Shown: piece after piece, positions 45,740 through 57,275 of the stretch
Numbering within the stretch: position 1 is the first letter of the stretch
How the letters are laid out: each line of letters starts with the position of its first letter
Notes under the pieces: model-generated
What the model saw: the letters and a program-made list of their open reading frames with translations, nothing else
What the model was told of the DNA's origin: nothing
The model's database searches: none
Assembly (NCBI RefSeq): GCF_033118175.1
Contig: NC_083681.1
Span: 13,968,001-14,032,000, forward strand
Source: Dama dama
Taxonomy: Eukaryota > Chordata > Mammalia > Artiodactyla > Cervidae
Length of the DNA: 64,000 nt
Direction of reading: 5' to 3'
Position numbers and translations under genes: made by a program

Positions 45740-46679
45740 CACCTATCCACCAATGAGTATGTGCTGTGTATACCACTCTAAGCTACAACTTATCAAATTT
45801 CTCAACTTTTTGACCCTCACACCAAATCCAAACCCATGAAGATATCAAATATGTTTACTTTTTTGTTATTTTGAGTGTGCCTCAGTCTTCTTATCTTTTG
45901 GGAAGATTTTATTTTATTATGAATGAGTACAGTCCATGTACTTTGTTTTTCAAGTTACTCTGCACATCTTACATTTATTCTGTTTGGTCTCAGAAAGCTC
46001 TGCATTAATCACATTGTTCCAATGTATGTTCTCAGCATACAATTGTTACTCTTTCAGGAAAAGAAAAATCCAAAAAAACTAAGCTGCATTCTTTAAAAAG
46101 AAGAATTTCCTATATACTATGCAAAGTAAAGGTATGGAAAAAAAATTGGAACTAGGAGTAAAAAGAAAATCAAAGTTATTTTTGTTTATGCTTTGACATG
46201 TATCTACTCACCACAATGAAATTACTCAGCATAACAATTAAATCATTATCAATAATAATGACAGTCAATCACTATATTGAGTTACTAACATGTTTACCAA
46301 TTTCTTCATTTTCGTTTACCCTCACTGATAACTATCCAATCTTCAATCTTTTCTTTGGATTTAATTTCCTCTTTATTGAAGTATATTGGTTTCACTTAAT
46401 TTTAAATAATGAGCCCTGATTGATTTTTTTTTTCTGTTTGAATATGTTCTCATTTTACCCTCAGTCTAGAATTACCTATTAACATAATATTTGATTCTAG
46501 TTTGACAGTTGTTTATTATCAACATGTAGAAGATATTAGTTAACAGTTTTATGGACACCTTTGAGGCTGATGAGAAGTCTGTTAGAAACATTACTTTAAT
46601 TGTAATATATTTTTTAATGACTGTTGTTATAAAGATTTATACATATATGTATTTTGGTTTTAATAGATAGCTAATATGA
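45740..46679. other. Unclassified AT-rich sequence
   Basis: No recognised element. A 73-codon frame at 46198-46419 is hydrophobic and AT-driven, with no domain. Confidence 0.4.
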
Positions 46680-46852
46680 CAAGGAGCTTAGCTTGGTACT
46701 CTGTGATGTTCTAGAGGGGTGGAATGGGGAGAAATTTGGAGGGTGGTTCAGGAAGGAGGAGATATATGTATACTTGTAGCTGATTCACATCGTATAGGAG
46801 AAAACCAGCGCAACATTGTCTTCCATTTAAAATAAAAATTTATTTAAATTTA
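46680..46852 (+). mobile_element. L1 3' UTR tip (artiodactyl type)
   Basis: GCTTGGTACTCTGTGATGTT, TAGAGGGGTGGAATGGGGAG, ATATATGTATACTTGTAGCT and AACCAGCGCAACATTGTCTT, then an A-rich tail. A heavily 5'-truncated copy. Confidence 0.82.
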
Positions 46853-47512
46853 AAACAATAACTGTGAATATTTTGTATGGAATTGTGCTTATTAGTCCAG
46901 TTAATTACTTGGTGTGCTCCTTTAATGTCAGGACTGAAGCTTGTCTTCAAATGTAGGATGCTTTCAACATTCTCTTTTAATTTTGCTGTACCCACATTAT
47001 ATATAACTAACTTAAAAAAAAAGATAATTAAATACATTTATCTAGAAAAACTTGAATTAAGTGGTGAAATACTTTTAAGTAGATTCAAAGTCCAACTCCC
47101 AAATATATTTGCTGATGGAACAAATGAAGTTGTAATCGAGCTAGGCTATAGAGATGCAAGCAGAAGACAGCTTATCAGAGGAGATATTGAAAGCTAAAAA
47201 GAATAATCAAAAGAACACCACAGAATAACAGAAAAATACTGCAGGCAAAAATGAATCACAAAGAATGCCATGGTAATTCACTATTCACAACTATTCTATT
47301 AGAACAGTTCATTTTACAAAGAACAAAAACTGACACAGTATGTCCCTAGACCAGTAAGGAACTCATGGATGTATTGTCCTAACTTCTTTACAAATAGACT
47401 ATTGGTCTCCAGAAAAGTAGTAGGGACATTGGGTAGGAAATTTAAGGCCTGATATTAGCCTAAATTCAGTGAAAAAGTAATTAATAAAAATAACAGTCAG
47501 CTATCTGGTCAA
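46853..47512. other. Unclassified sequence with a 106-codon frame
   Basis: A plus-strand frame, 46877-47197, encodes 106 residues with a lysine- and leucine-rich middle. I do not recognise it. It has no signal or domain and lies between repeats. Chance is the likeliest explanation. Confidence 0.35.
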
Positions 47513-47594
47513 GTCTTGAGTGGTAAAAAGGCTTGCACAGGTTTTTCTGTAACATCTTAAAGAAAAACCTGAACGAACTTTTTGGTCAACCCAA
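47513..47594 (+). ncRNA. Mariner-derived hairpin, miR-2284/2285-like
   Basis: An imperfect hairpin with stem core CAGGTTTTTCT (47538-47548) pairing with AGAAAAACCTG (47561-47571) around a 12-nt loop. Further pairing of AAAAAG with CTTTTT lies outside. The right arm, AAACCTGAACGAACTTTTTG, ends in GGTCAACCCAAT, the end of a ruminant mariner-derived short element. This matches my recollection of the large bovine miR-2284/2285 microRNA family, which derives from such elements. The left arm is diverged. Whether it is transcribed or processed cannot be seen. Confidence 0.5.
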
Positions 47595-48289
47595 TGCTAT
47601 CAGATTGGGGGGCTGGGAGAAAAACAAACAAATAAGGTGAGAGTAGTCTTTATAAGATAAGGTTTTGAGACTTGGATAATAAGAGCAGAACAAAAATATG
47701 TAGGATTTTGGATGAAATGAATAGATTATCCCAAATATCAACCAAAACAGAAACCTTATATTCTTTGACTTATCTGGATAACACTGACTTTATTCTCCAG
47801 TAAGATCTTGTGAGAAAATCCCCTTGGCACTATCAACATTGTTACCCCATAGGGAGGACAAGCTTGAAGGAAAAAAAGAGAGGTCGTATTTCAGGGTCCA
47901 ATTTAATGGATCCTGTTGCTAAGGTTTTAAGGTGAAACTAAAAATAGATCAGGTTGAATGGAGGAAATAAAATATTTTGTATTAAAATTCCCTGAATCAT
48001 GATTTTATGCTTTTCAAAAAACAGAAAATGGTAAGAGCATATGTATCAATTAGTCAGTTTGAGTAACAATGAGATTATTTTGTAATTAAAATTATTATTC
48101 AATATCTTGAAATATTTTCAAGTCAGTTTTAGACAAAGTATACTATACCTTGTGAGAAACATGCAATCTAGCTGAATCTCGTAAAGAGTAGCTATAAAAA
48201 CAAAGAATGACTAACATGAGAATTAATTGTAAAATATTAAAAAAATTTCCACATTTGATGAAATGCATTAAAACTTTTTTCTTTGCACT
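47595..48289. other. Unclassified sequence
   Basis: No recognised element. Confidence 0.4.
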
Positions 48290-49581
48290 TAGAAAAAGAA
48301 AAGGAGGTCTACTCTCACCATTTCTATTCAACATTGTAAGGCAGATTAAAATTGGCTCTTTAAGGAGAGGAAAATAGATAAAAGACATACATTCAAAAAG
48401 AAAAACTAACTTTTATCCTAGGTGGCATATATGTAAATGTAGCAAGTGAAAAATAATCTACCAAAAGCAATTACAAATAATAAGTTGTTTAACAAACTCA
48501 CTGGATATAATTTCATATATAAAACTTTATTTCTATGTACTAACAACCAATATTAAATGACAAAATTAAAATATCACTTACAGTAATGTTGCAAATAAAA
48601 GTTGTGAGGAAAAAGGTATAATGAAAGATGGTCAAACTTCAATGCTTAAAGCAATAACTTTAAAATTGGTGAAATAATTAACAGAGACAAGTAACTGGAA
48701 ATATTTGACTATGTCCTTTTATTGAAAGATTCAAAATTATGATAACAAGTTTTCCAAAATTTTCTGAAGACTTATTGTAATTCCAATCTAAGTCTCAACA
48801 GACTTTGAGAAAGGCAAACTTATTCATTACCAGATATAAAGATATTGTATATAATATAGTAATGAGGACAATACGGTTTCCAGTACAAGAAAAAGAAAAC
48901 CACTCAGACTGAGTCCCTTCTCCCCCATCCCAGAAAAAGACCCACACACTTGATTTTTAACAAAGACGTCACTTAAAAATTATGGAGGTAATTTTTTTTC
49001 TCTATAAATGATGCTGAACCACACTTATTTACATGAAAAACTGAACTATTCCTCTTAGCTCATATTATACTAAAAAACTCTGAATACCAAAATGTAGAAT
49101 CTAAAACAAACAAGTTTACAGAATAATACACAAGGGAAGATCTTCATAACCCTGGAGTAGGCAAGAATTCCTTAAAATTAACATTAAACATACAAATATA
49201 TAATAGCAAGAGAAAAATGAATAAAATTTGCTTTTTTATATTAAAAGAAAAAGTTTAGTTATCAATAAACAACACATTGAGTAGTCAAGCTACAGACAAG
49301 AAGAAGAAAATATGTATTGTGGATGGATATTTGGACAGAGACACAGATATATAGAAACATAGATATAGCACATATTGTACATAAATGATGAAGAACACAA
49401 ATGTGGCTTATATATAAAGATAACAAAAGTAATTACAAGTAAGTTACTTAGACTTTGAGAGGAATAAAAAACAAACAAAAACTTATTAAACAGGAAAGAG
49501 ATTTTAGGGACCAGAGACTATCTAAATAGCAAGTATAATTTAAACCACATATAATATTCATAACATCACTAATTTTCAGGA

Positions 49582-51061
49582 AGTTCAGCTCAGTCACTCA
49601 GTCAAGTCCAACTCTTTGAGATCCCATGGACTGTAGTACGCCAGGTTTCCCTGCCCATCATCAACTCCCAGAACTTGCACAAACTCACGTCCATCGAGTC
49701 AGTGATGCCATCCAACCATCTCATCCTCTGTCATCCCCTTCTCCTCCTGACTTCAATCTTTTCTAGCATCAGAGTCTTTTCCAATGAGTCAGTTATTCTC
49801 ATCAGGTGGCCTAAGTATTAAAGTTTCAGCTTCAGCATCAGTTCTTCCAATGACTAGTCAGGAATGATTTCCTTTAGGATTGACTGGTTTGACCTCCCTG
49901 CAGTCCAAGGGATTTTCAAGAGCCTTCTCTAACATGATAGCTCAAAAGCATCAATTCTTTGGCTCTCAGCTTTCTTTCTAGTCCAACTCTCACATCCATA
50001 CATGACCACAGGAAAAACCATTGCTTTGACTAGACATACTTTGTCAGCAGGTAATGTTTTTGCTTCTTAATATGCTGTCTAGGTTGGTCATAGCTTTTCT
50101 TCCAAGGAGCAAACTTCTTTAAATTTCATGGCAGCAGTCACTATCTGCAGTGATTTTGGAGCCCCCAAAATAAAGTCTCTCACTGCTTCCATTGTTTCCC
50201 CATCTATTTGCCATGAGGTGATGGGACCGGATTCCATGATTTTAGTTTTCTGAATGTTGAGCTTTAAGCCAATCTTTTCACTCTCCTCTTTCACTTTCAT
50301 TAAGAGGCTCTTTAGTTCTTCTTCACTTCCTACCATAAGGGTGGTGTCATCTGCCCATCTGAGGTTATTGATATTTTTCCCTGAATTCTTGATTTCAGCT
50401 TTTGCTTCATCGAGCCTGGAATTTCACATGATGTACTCTGCATAGAAGTTAAATAAACAGCGAGACAATATACAGCCTTGATGTACTCCTTTCCCAATTT
50501 AGAACCAGTCTGTTGTTCCATGCTTAGTCCTAACCTTGTTTCTTGACCTGCATACAGATTTCTCAAGAGGCAGGTCAGGTGGTCTGGTATTCCCATCTCT
50601 TGCAGAATTTTCCATGCTTTGTTGTTATCCACACAATCAAAGGCTTTGATGTAGTCAATAAAGCAGAAGTAGATGTTTTTCTGGAACTCTCTTCCTTTTT
50701 CAGTGATCCAAAGGATGTTGGAAATTTGATCTCTGGTTCTTCTGCCTTTTCTAAGTCCAGCTTGAACATCTGGAAGTTCATGGTTCACACACTGTTGAAG
50801 CCTGACTTGGAGAATTTTGAGCATTATTTTGCTAGTGTGTGAGATGAGTGCAATTTTGCAGTAGTTTGAATATTCTTTGGCATTGCCTTTCTTTGGGATT
50901 AGAATGAAAACTGACCTTTTCCAATCCTGTTGGAACACTCCACTTCTGAGTGTTCCAAATCTGCTGGCATATTGAGTGCAGCATTTTCACAGCACCATCT
51001 TTTAAGATTTGAAATAGCTCAACTGGAATTCCATCACCTCCACTAGCTTTGTTCGTAGTGA
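49582..51061 (-). mobile_element. BovB, 5'-truncated, about 1.5 kb
   Basis: Antisense BovB from the 3' tail (AGTTCAGCTCAGTCACTCAG) through the whole reverse-transcriptase region to TTTGTTCGTAGTGA. It lies in the old L1. No convincing target-site duplication is left. Confidence 0.94.
50330..50938 (-). pseudogene. BovB reverse-transcriptase fragment, 202 codons open
   Basis: The frame contains LIPKKGNAKEYSNYCKIALI, LKILQVRLQQCVNHELPDVQ, AGLRKGRRTRDQIS and KNIYFCFIDYIKAFDCVDNN, the fingers-palm part of the polymerase. The FIDYIKAFD block holds the first catalytic Asp. A frameshift after GKEYIKAVY throws the remaining third out of frame. In the correct frame the YADD box reads WADD (about 50340-50370), so both frame and motif are damaged. 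Confidence 0.86.
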
Positions 51062-51171
51062 AAGAAAATGCAAATTATAACCACTATGCCTGTAGCAATA
51101 TAGCTTAAAGGAAAACAAACCTGATAATACCACATAATTCTAAGTTGGAAGAGTTCACTAATATTGTTAAC

Positions 51172-51391
51172 ATGCTCAGTCATTCAGTCACATCCAACTC
51201 TTTGAGACACCATGGACTGTAGCTTCCCCCTCCCCACCAGGGTCCTCCATCCATGGGATTTTACAGACAAGCATACTGCAATGGTTTGTCATTTCCTCTT
51301 CAGGGGTCTTCTCAACCAGGGATCGAACCCTCATCTCCTATAACTCTTGCATTGGTAGGCAAATTCTTTACCATTGAGCACCTGAGAAGCA
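51172..51391 (-). mobile_element. Bov-tA SINE
   Basis: Antisense: GCTCAGTCATTCAGTCACAT, CACCATGGACTGTAGCTTCC, ACCAGGGATCGAACCCTCAT and ATTGAGCACCTGAGAAGC. Nested in the old L1. Confidence 0.9.
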
Positions 51392-51545
51392 ATATACTGC
51401 TAAATGAAGTGCAAGTTGATACAATTTTTTGGATAATTATTTGGCACTATACACAAAAGCCAAATATGTTCTAACCCTATGACTCAATATTTCCAATTCT
51501 AGGTTTACAAACCATATTTCTCTTTAATAGCTAGATTGCGCTCAC

Positions 51546-51561
51546 TTTTTTTTTTTTTTTT
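51546..51561. repeat. Poly-T (16)
   Basis: Sixteen Ts at the end of the recognisable L1. Could be an antisense A tail of an element I cannot identify. Confidence 0.9.
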
Positions 51562-52214
51562 GCAAGTAAATAATTTTAGTTTTGGAAGATCTAGAGAAAG
51601 GTAGGAGATTAGATAAATGCTGAACAGAATGGAATAGAGTATACAATATATTTTTTTCCTTTTTCTTACTATATAAATAAATTTGAAAATACTTATGGTA
51701 ATAATTTGAATGAGTTACTGTAGAACTAGTTTATTCATCCAAAAAGAGAAAGTGATCAAAAGAAAAGATTGCTTCATCACAGGAAAATGAAGATTCCAAG
51801 AATCTAGAAAAATATTTTTACTATTCATGGTTTTTCTTACTAAACTTTATATTTACCACAGTAAAATATTCACGTTTACTCTGAATTTCATTAAACACTG
51901 TAAATACTGCAATTACTGAGAAAATTTTGATAAATAATGTGTTAAATACTTTTAAATATTTCAGTATGTTTGCTTACATTGACTACTTAAAACAGTGTGG
52001 TTTCTCCCCTCCCCAATTTCAAAGCCACTTATTAAAATTGAAGCATATAATCTCTATATAAAGCTATAATTGAAAGAAAAAAATTCTGATTTTTATTATG
52101 GAAGAAATTTAAGTTTCTATGATTTAGCTGTATAATGACTCTATTTTGAGGAATAAAACAGTCTCCCATCTTGCTTTTTTTTTTTTTTTTTCTAATGAAA
52201 CTCTCTTATGATAA
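51562..52214. other. Unclassified AT-rich sequence
   Basis: No recognised element; a run of 17 Ts lies at 52175-52191. Confidence 0.4.
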
Positions 52215-52800
52215 ATTACAAATGTCTAAGGAGTGGCTCATATGGCAGAATAGGAAGAGCCTCAGCTCATCTCCTCCCATGGGAACATCAAAATTGCAAA
52301 TATTTGAAGTGCAGAAATTGAGGAGAAAGACTGGAAGAGTAGCAGAGAAAAACCTTTTACAGTTAAAGCTATAAAAGTAACACAACAAGACCGGTAGGAT
52401 GAGTGGAGATTCCAAATAGTCAAGACCCATATTCCCGGGCAAGTGACCCACAAATGGGAGCATAATGACAACTGTAGAGGTCTTCTCCAAAGATCAAGAG
52501 ATCTGACCCCAATATCAAACTCCCAAGTCTGGTGAGTTATACTGAAATATGAGCCGCACAGGATATTTGACTTTGATGGCCACTGGACTTACTGTCAGGA
52601 AAGCCAGAGAGCTTTCCTGTATGAGATTCTGCTCCTAAAAGGTGCACACAAAATGTCACATGCTCCAAGACCGAGGACAGAACTAGTAATCTGAAAAAAC
52701 CTGTGTAAAATACATCTGCTTTATCTTGGAGGGCCTCCTTGAGTCAGGAGGCAACTGGAGCTCACCCTAGAAACACAGCTGTTGGTGATGACACTAATTT
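52215..52800 (+). mobile_element. Old L1 5' UTR
   Basis: GGAGTGGCTCATATGGCAGA, then AGCTCATCTCCTCCCATGGG, AACATCAAAATTGCAAATAT and AGAAAGACTGGAAGAGTAGC match the start of an old L1M 5' UTR, where the usual reading is AAGATGGCGGAATAGAAGG. Most L1 copies are 5'-truncated, so a piece that includes the 5' end is uncommon here. Similarity becomes weaker after about 52600. Confidence 0.7.
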
Positions 52801-52824
52801 ACACACCTGTGAACAGTGTGTAAG

Positions 52825-52980
52825 TCTTTTCTCTCTACATCCTCACCAACATTTGTGATTTGTGTTCTTTTTTGATGAGAACCATTGTGTGCTTTTCAAG
52901 TGTGAGGTTTGACTCAGAAAACCTGAATGTGATTTTTTACTTCCATTTCTCTAATAATCAATTTTTCACAAAATTTATTA
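52825..52980 (-). mobile_element. Short antisense L1 ORF2 piece
   Basis: TCTCTACATCCTCACCAACA, then TCTTTTTTGATGAGAACCAT and TACTTCCATTTCTCTAATAA follow the antisense of the ORF2 C-terminal region. It corresponds to a region downstream of the start of the next sense L1, so it is not explained as that copy's inverted 5' end. Confidence 0.7.
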
Positions 52981-52999
52981 TCTCTTTATGGAAAAAAAC

Positions 53000-54770
53000 A
53001 AAACAAAACTCTAAACAAAGTGAGAATGGAAGGAACATATCTCAACATAATGAAGGTCTTATATTACAAGCTCACAGCTGTCATCACACTCAATGATGGA
53101 AAACTGAAAGCATTTCCTTTAAGATCAAGCATAAGAAAAGGATACCTACTCTTTCCACATTTATTTACCATGATATAGGAAGTCCTAGCCACAGCAATCA
53201 GACAAGAGAAAGAAATAAGAAACATCCAAATTGAAAAGAAATAAATACATCTGTCCCTGCTTACAGATGACCAAATACTGTAAGTAGAAAACCCTAAAAT
53301 ACACCCCCCCCAAAAAAATCAGAGCTCATCAATGAATTTGGTAAAGTTGCAAGAATCAAAATTAACCTACAGCAATCTACTGCATTTCTGTACTGTAACA
53401 ACAAAGAAAATAATTCAATTTGCAATCACATTGAAAAGAATCAAGCACCTAGGAATAAACCTACCTAAGGAGCTAAAAGTCATGAACTCAGAAAAATAAA
53501 AGACATTGATGAAAGAAACTTAAGACAACAAAAAGAGGTGGAAAGATATATCATGTTCATTGATTGAAAGGATTAATAATGTTGAAATGATCATATTGCC
53601 AAAGGCAATCTACAGATTAAATGCAATTCCTATCAAAATACCAGTGGAATTTTTCACAGAAATAGCACAAACATTTCAAAAAATTTTATGTAATCATAAA
53701 AGATCCTGAATAGCTAAAATAATCTTGAACAAAGCTGGAAGTATCATCTCCTGATTTCAAAGCATACTATAAAACTATAGTAATCAAAACTACAGTATGG
53801 TACTGGCACAAAACAGATGCATAGAAAAATGGAATAAATTGAGAGCTTAATAGTGAACCCATATTATGTGGGCAATTAACTTACAAAAAGGAGGCAAAAA
53901 TATACAATGGGGAAAACATAGCCTTTTCAATAAACAGGGTTGAGAAAATGAGACAGCTACATGCAAAAGAATCAAACTGGACTACTCCCTCACACCATGC
54001 TCTAAAAGAAATTTAAAAATAGATTAAAAAGTGAAATTTAATATCTGAGATTATAATACTCCTAGAAATAAACATACACTGTAAGCTCACTGATACTTGT
54101 GTAAGTAATACTATTTTGGATATGGCTCCAATGGAAAAAAAGAAAAGTCAAAGGCAAACAAATGGTACTACCTCAAATTAAAAACTTTTGCCCAGTGAAG
54201 GAAGCTATCAATGAAAAGAAAAGGCCACTTACTGAACAGTAGAACATATTTGCAAATAATATATTGCAAAATTGGTTAATATTTAAAATATACAAAGAAA
54301 TAATTCAATTCAACATCAAAAAATTCAATTAAAAAGTGATCAGAGGATCTGAATGAACAGTTTTCAAAGAATACATAGAAATGAATAGCAAGCTTGTAAA
54401 AATATGTTCAACATCACTAGTCATCTGAGAAATGCAAATCAAAACCACAATGAGATATAACTTCATACATAGCACAATGACTATCATCAAAAAAGACATC
54501 AAATAACAAATGCTGGGCAAGGATGTGGAGCAAAAGAAACTCTTGTACACTGACTTTTGGAATGTACACTGCTGCAGCCACTATAACTCAAAAAATTAAA
54601 AACAGAACTCTGATATGAGCCAGCATTTCAACTTCTGGGTATTTATCTGAAGAAAATGAAAGCAGTGCTTGAAAATATATGCACCTTTATATTCATTACA
54701 GCATTACTAAAATAGCCAACATATGGAAGCAACCTGAGTACCCATCAAGGAACAAATGAATAAAGGACAT
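53000..54770 (+). mobile_element. Old L1 ORF2, reverse transcriptase to C-terminus
   Basis: A long continuous plus-strand L1 match: ACACTCAATGATGGAAAACT, AAGTCCTAGCCACAGCAATC, ATTAAATGCAATTCCTATCA, TATAGTAATCAAAACTACAG, ATCACTAGTCATCTGAGAAA and ACATATGGAAGCAACCTGAG, in the expected order. Many stops and indels. No 3' UTR follows. A run of seven Cs lies at about 53303. Confidence 0.85.
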
Positions 54771-55359
54771 TTCTTGTGCAAATCATTCTGTCTTTGTTCA
54801 CTGAGAGCTCTTTCAGTTGGCTTATTTGTCTTTCTGATATATCTCCATCAAAGCACATGTTATTTTTTCAAGTGCTTCATTATTTTCAAGTATTTTGTTA
54901 CCCCCTGCTCATCTTGTATATTTTATGCCCCATTGTCACAATCAGCTATTATTCTTTCTTGAGAAATTCTGATTCCTTTATTGCAGAATATTATTAGAAA
55001 CCAAGGCCTAGATACTGGGATGTGCTCATTTTTACTGAGATATCATTTCTTCTAGGCTTTCTCAGAACAAAAGCAAGAAAGTGAGTGTGTGCATCCTAAC
55101 CAGTATATGTTCACACACATAATATGTTTCTATATGCAATGATTTATGTCTATGAATTCACACTGATATCTTCTAATGTAATCCATTAACACATGGATTG
55201 TTCTGGCTCCCTCCCTGCTTATGTGTGTACTCCCACTCTAAGACTGAGAAGCCAGCCTTCCATTATCCACCATCTGCTTAACTGATCAGTTCTAATTTAC
55301 ATATATAAAATGTATATCAATATTGTTAACCTGTACTATTTTGGTGAAGGGGAAAATCT
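54771..55359. other. Unclassified, probably an old interspersed repeat
   Basis: Not L1. Phrases such as AGAAACCAAGGCCTAGATAC and ATGTGCTCATTTTTACTGAG feel like an old interspersed repeat seen elsewhere in mammals, but I cannot name it. The two overlapping frames at 54756-54997 are hydrophobic and show no domain. Confidence 0.35.
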
Positions 55360-56450
55360 ATATGCTCAGTTAGGGTATAGAAGAAACAATACCAAAGATC
55401 AATGAAACTAAAAATTTAATCTTTGAGAAGATAAAGAAAATTGATAAATCTGTAGTTAGACTTGTCAAGAAAGAAAGGGGGAGAACACAAATCAATAAAA
55501 ATAGAAATGAAAACAGAGAAGTTACAAGTGACTCCACAAAAATCCAAAGGGTCATAAAAGACTATTATATGCTACTAGTATAGTCAACTTGGAAGAAATG
55601 GATAAATTCCTTGAAAATTGCAACCTTCTAAGACTGAACCAGGAAAAAAATTAAAAAAAAAAAATTAATCACAAGTAATGCAATTGAAACTGATTAAAAA
55701 CTCTCAGAAGCCCAAGATTAAATTACTTCATAGGTGAATTTTATCAACCATTTAGAAAAGAGTTAACATTATTTTCTCAAACCCATCCAAATAATAGCAG
55801 AGGGAGGAATACTCTCAAGCTTATCCTATAAGGCCATCATTACCCTGATACTAAAACCAGACAGTGATATCACACACATACACATACAAAAACTACAGGA
55901 CACTATCACTAATATAAACATAAAAATATTCAACAAAATACTAGCAAACAATCTGACAGCACATTAAAAGGGTCATACACCATGTTCAATAAGGATTTGT
56001 CCCTGAGATGCAAGGTTTCTTCAATATATGCAAAACAATAAATATGATACATTATTTTAAATAATTAAAGAATAAATACTATAAAGTAATCTAAATAAGT
56101 GCATAAAAAACTTTTGACCAAATTCAATGGCCATTTATAATAAGAGCTCTCCAGAAAGTAGCTATGGAGGGAATCTACCACAACATAATAAAGGCGTTAT
56201 AAGTCAAGTTCACAGAAAACATCCTTCTCAAGAATGAAAACCTGAAAGCATTTGCTCTAACAAGAGGAACAAGATAAGTGTGTCCACTCTTGCTATTCTT
56301 ATTCAACATAATTTTGGAAGTCTTAGTCTTGGTAATCAGAGAAGAAAAAGAAATAAAGGAATGCAAATTGGAAAAGAAGTAAAACTGTGACTATTTGCAG
56401 GTGATGTGATACTTTACATAGAAAATTCTAAAAACATCACTGGAAAACTA

Positions 56451-56627
56451 CTTGTTCAGTTGCTCAGTCGTGTCTGACTCTTTGTGACCCCATGGCCTGC
56501 AGCACGCCAGACTTTCCTGTCCTTCACCATCTCCCATAGCTTGCTCAAACTCATGTTCATTGAGTCAGTGATGCCACTAAACCATCTCATCCTCTGTCAT
56601 CCCCTTCTCTTCCTGCCTTCAGTCTTT
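56451..56627 (-). mobile_element. BovB 3' fragment, very short
   Basis: Antisense BovB tail, TTGCTCAGTCGTGTCTGACT to CTTCCTGCCTTCAGTCTTTC. About 177 bp, nested in the L1. Confidence 0.92.
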
Positions 56628-57275
56628 CTTATTCAATGAATATAATAAAATTTCAGGATACAAAATTACTCTTCAGAAATTTCTTATACTTCTAGATACT
56701 AACAATGCATGATTAGAAAGAGAAATTTAGGAAACTATCCCATTTATGATTAAAACAAGAAGAGTAAAATATCTAGGAATAAACTGACTTAAAGAAGCAA
56801 AGTAACTGTACTGGGAAAATTATCAAAGAGTGATTAAAGAAATCAAAGACAAAACAAACAGATGGAGAGATATACTGTATTTTTCTTTTCAAATTATCAA
56901 TAGTATTTTTCAGAGAATTAGAACAAAAAGTTTTACAATTTGTGTGAAACACATAAGGTCCCAAATACATAGAGCAAACTTGAGAAAGAAAAATGGAGGT
57001 AGAGGAATCAGACTCCCTGACCTCAAACTTTATGAAAACCTACAATAACCAAGGCAGTGTGCCACTGACCATGAAAGAGAGATATAGATCAATAGAGCAG
57101 GATGGAAAACCCAGAGATACACACACACACCTACTGCCACCTGTCCTCTGACAATTTACCAAGCATATACAGTGGAGAGAGAAGTCTCTTCAATGAGTGG
57201 CGTGGGGAACACAAAACAGTTACATGTAAAATAGTGAAATCAGATCACTGTCCAATAGCATGTCGGGGCTCTTCT

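Larger units (their letters stand above)
48290..51545 (+). mobile_element. Old L1 ORF2, split by BovB and Bov-tA
   Basis: From TCTACTCTCACCATTTCTAT (48308) to AACCCTATGACTCAATATTT (about 51473), the pieces follow L1 ORF2 from the reverse transcriptase to near the C-terminus, with large losses. AAATGCAAATTATAACCACT (51066) picks up after the BovB, and TGGCACTATACACAAAAGCC-type sequence after the SINE. Very decayed, L1M-type. Confidence 0.65.

Noticed and set aside
46877..47197. 106-codon plus-strand frame as a possible small gene
   Set aside because: No domain, no splice or promoter context, lysine-rich AT-driven composition, and position among repeats. Length alone does not support a gene.
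52825..54770. Antisense-to-sense L1 junction at about 52985 as another twin-primed insertion
   Set aside because: The antisense piece corresponds to ORF2 sequence downstream of where the sense piece starts. An inverted 5' end must come from upstream, so two independent insertions fit better.
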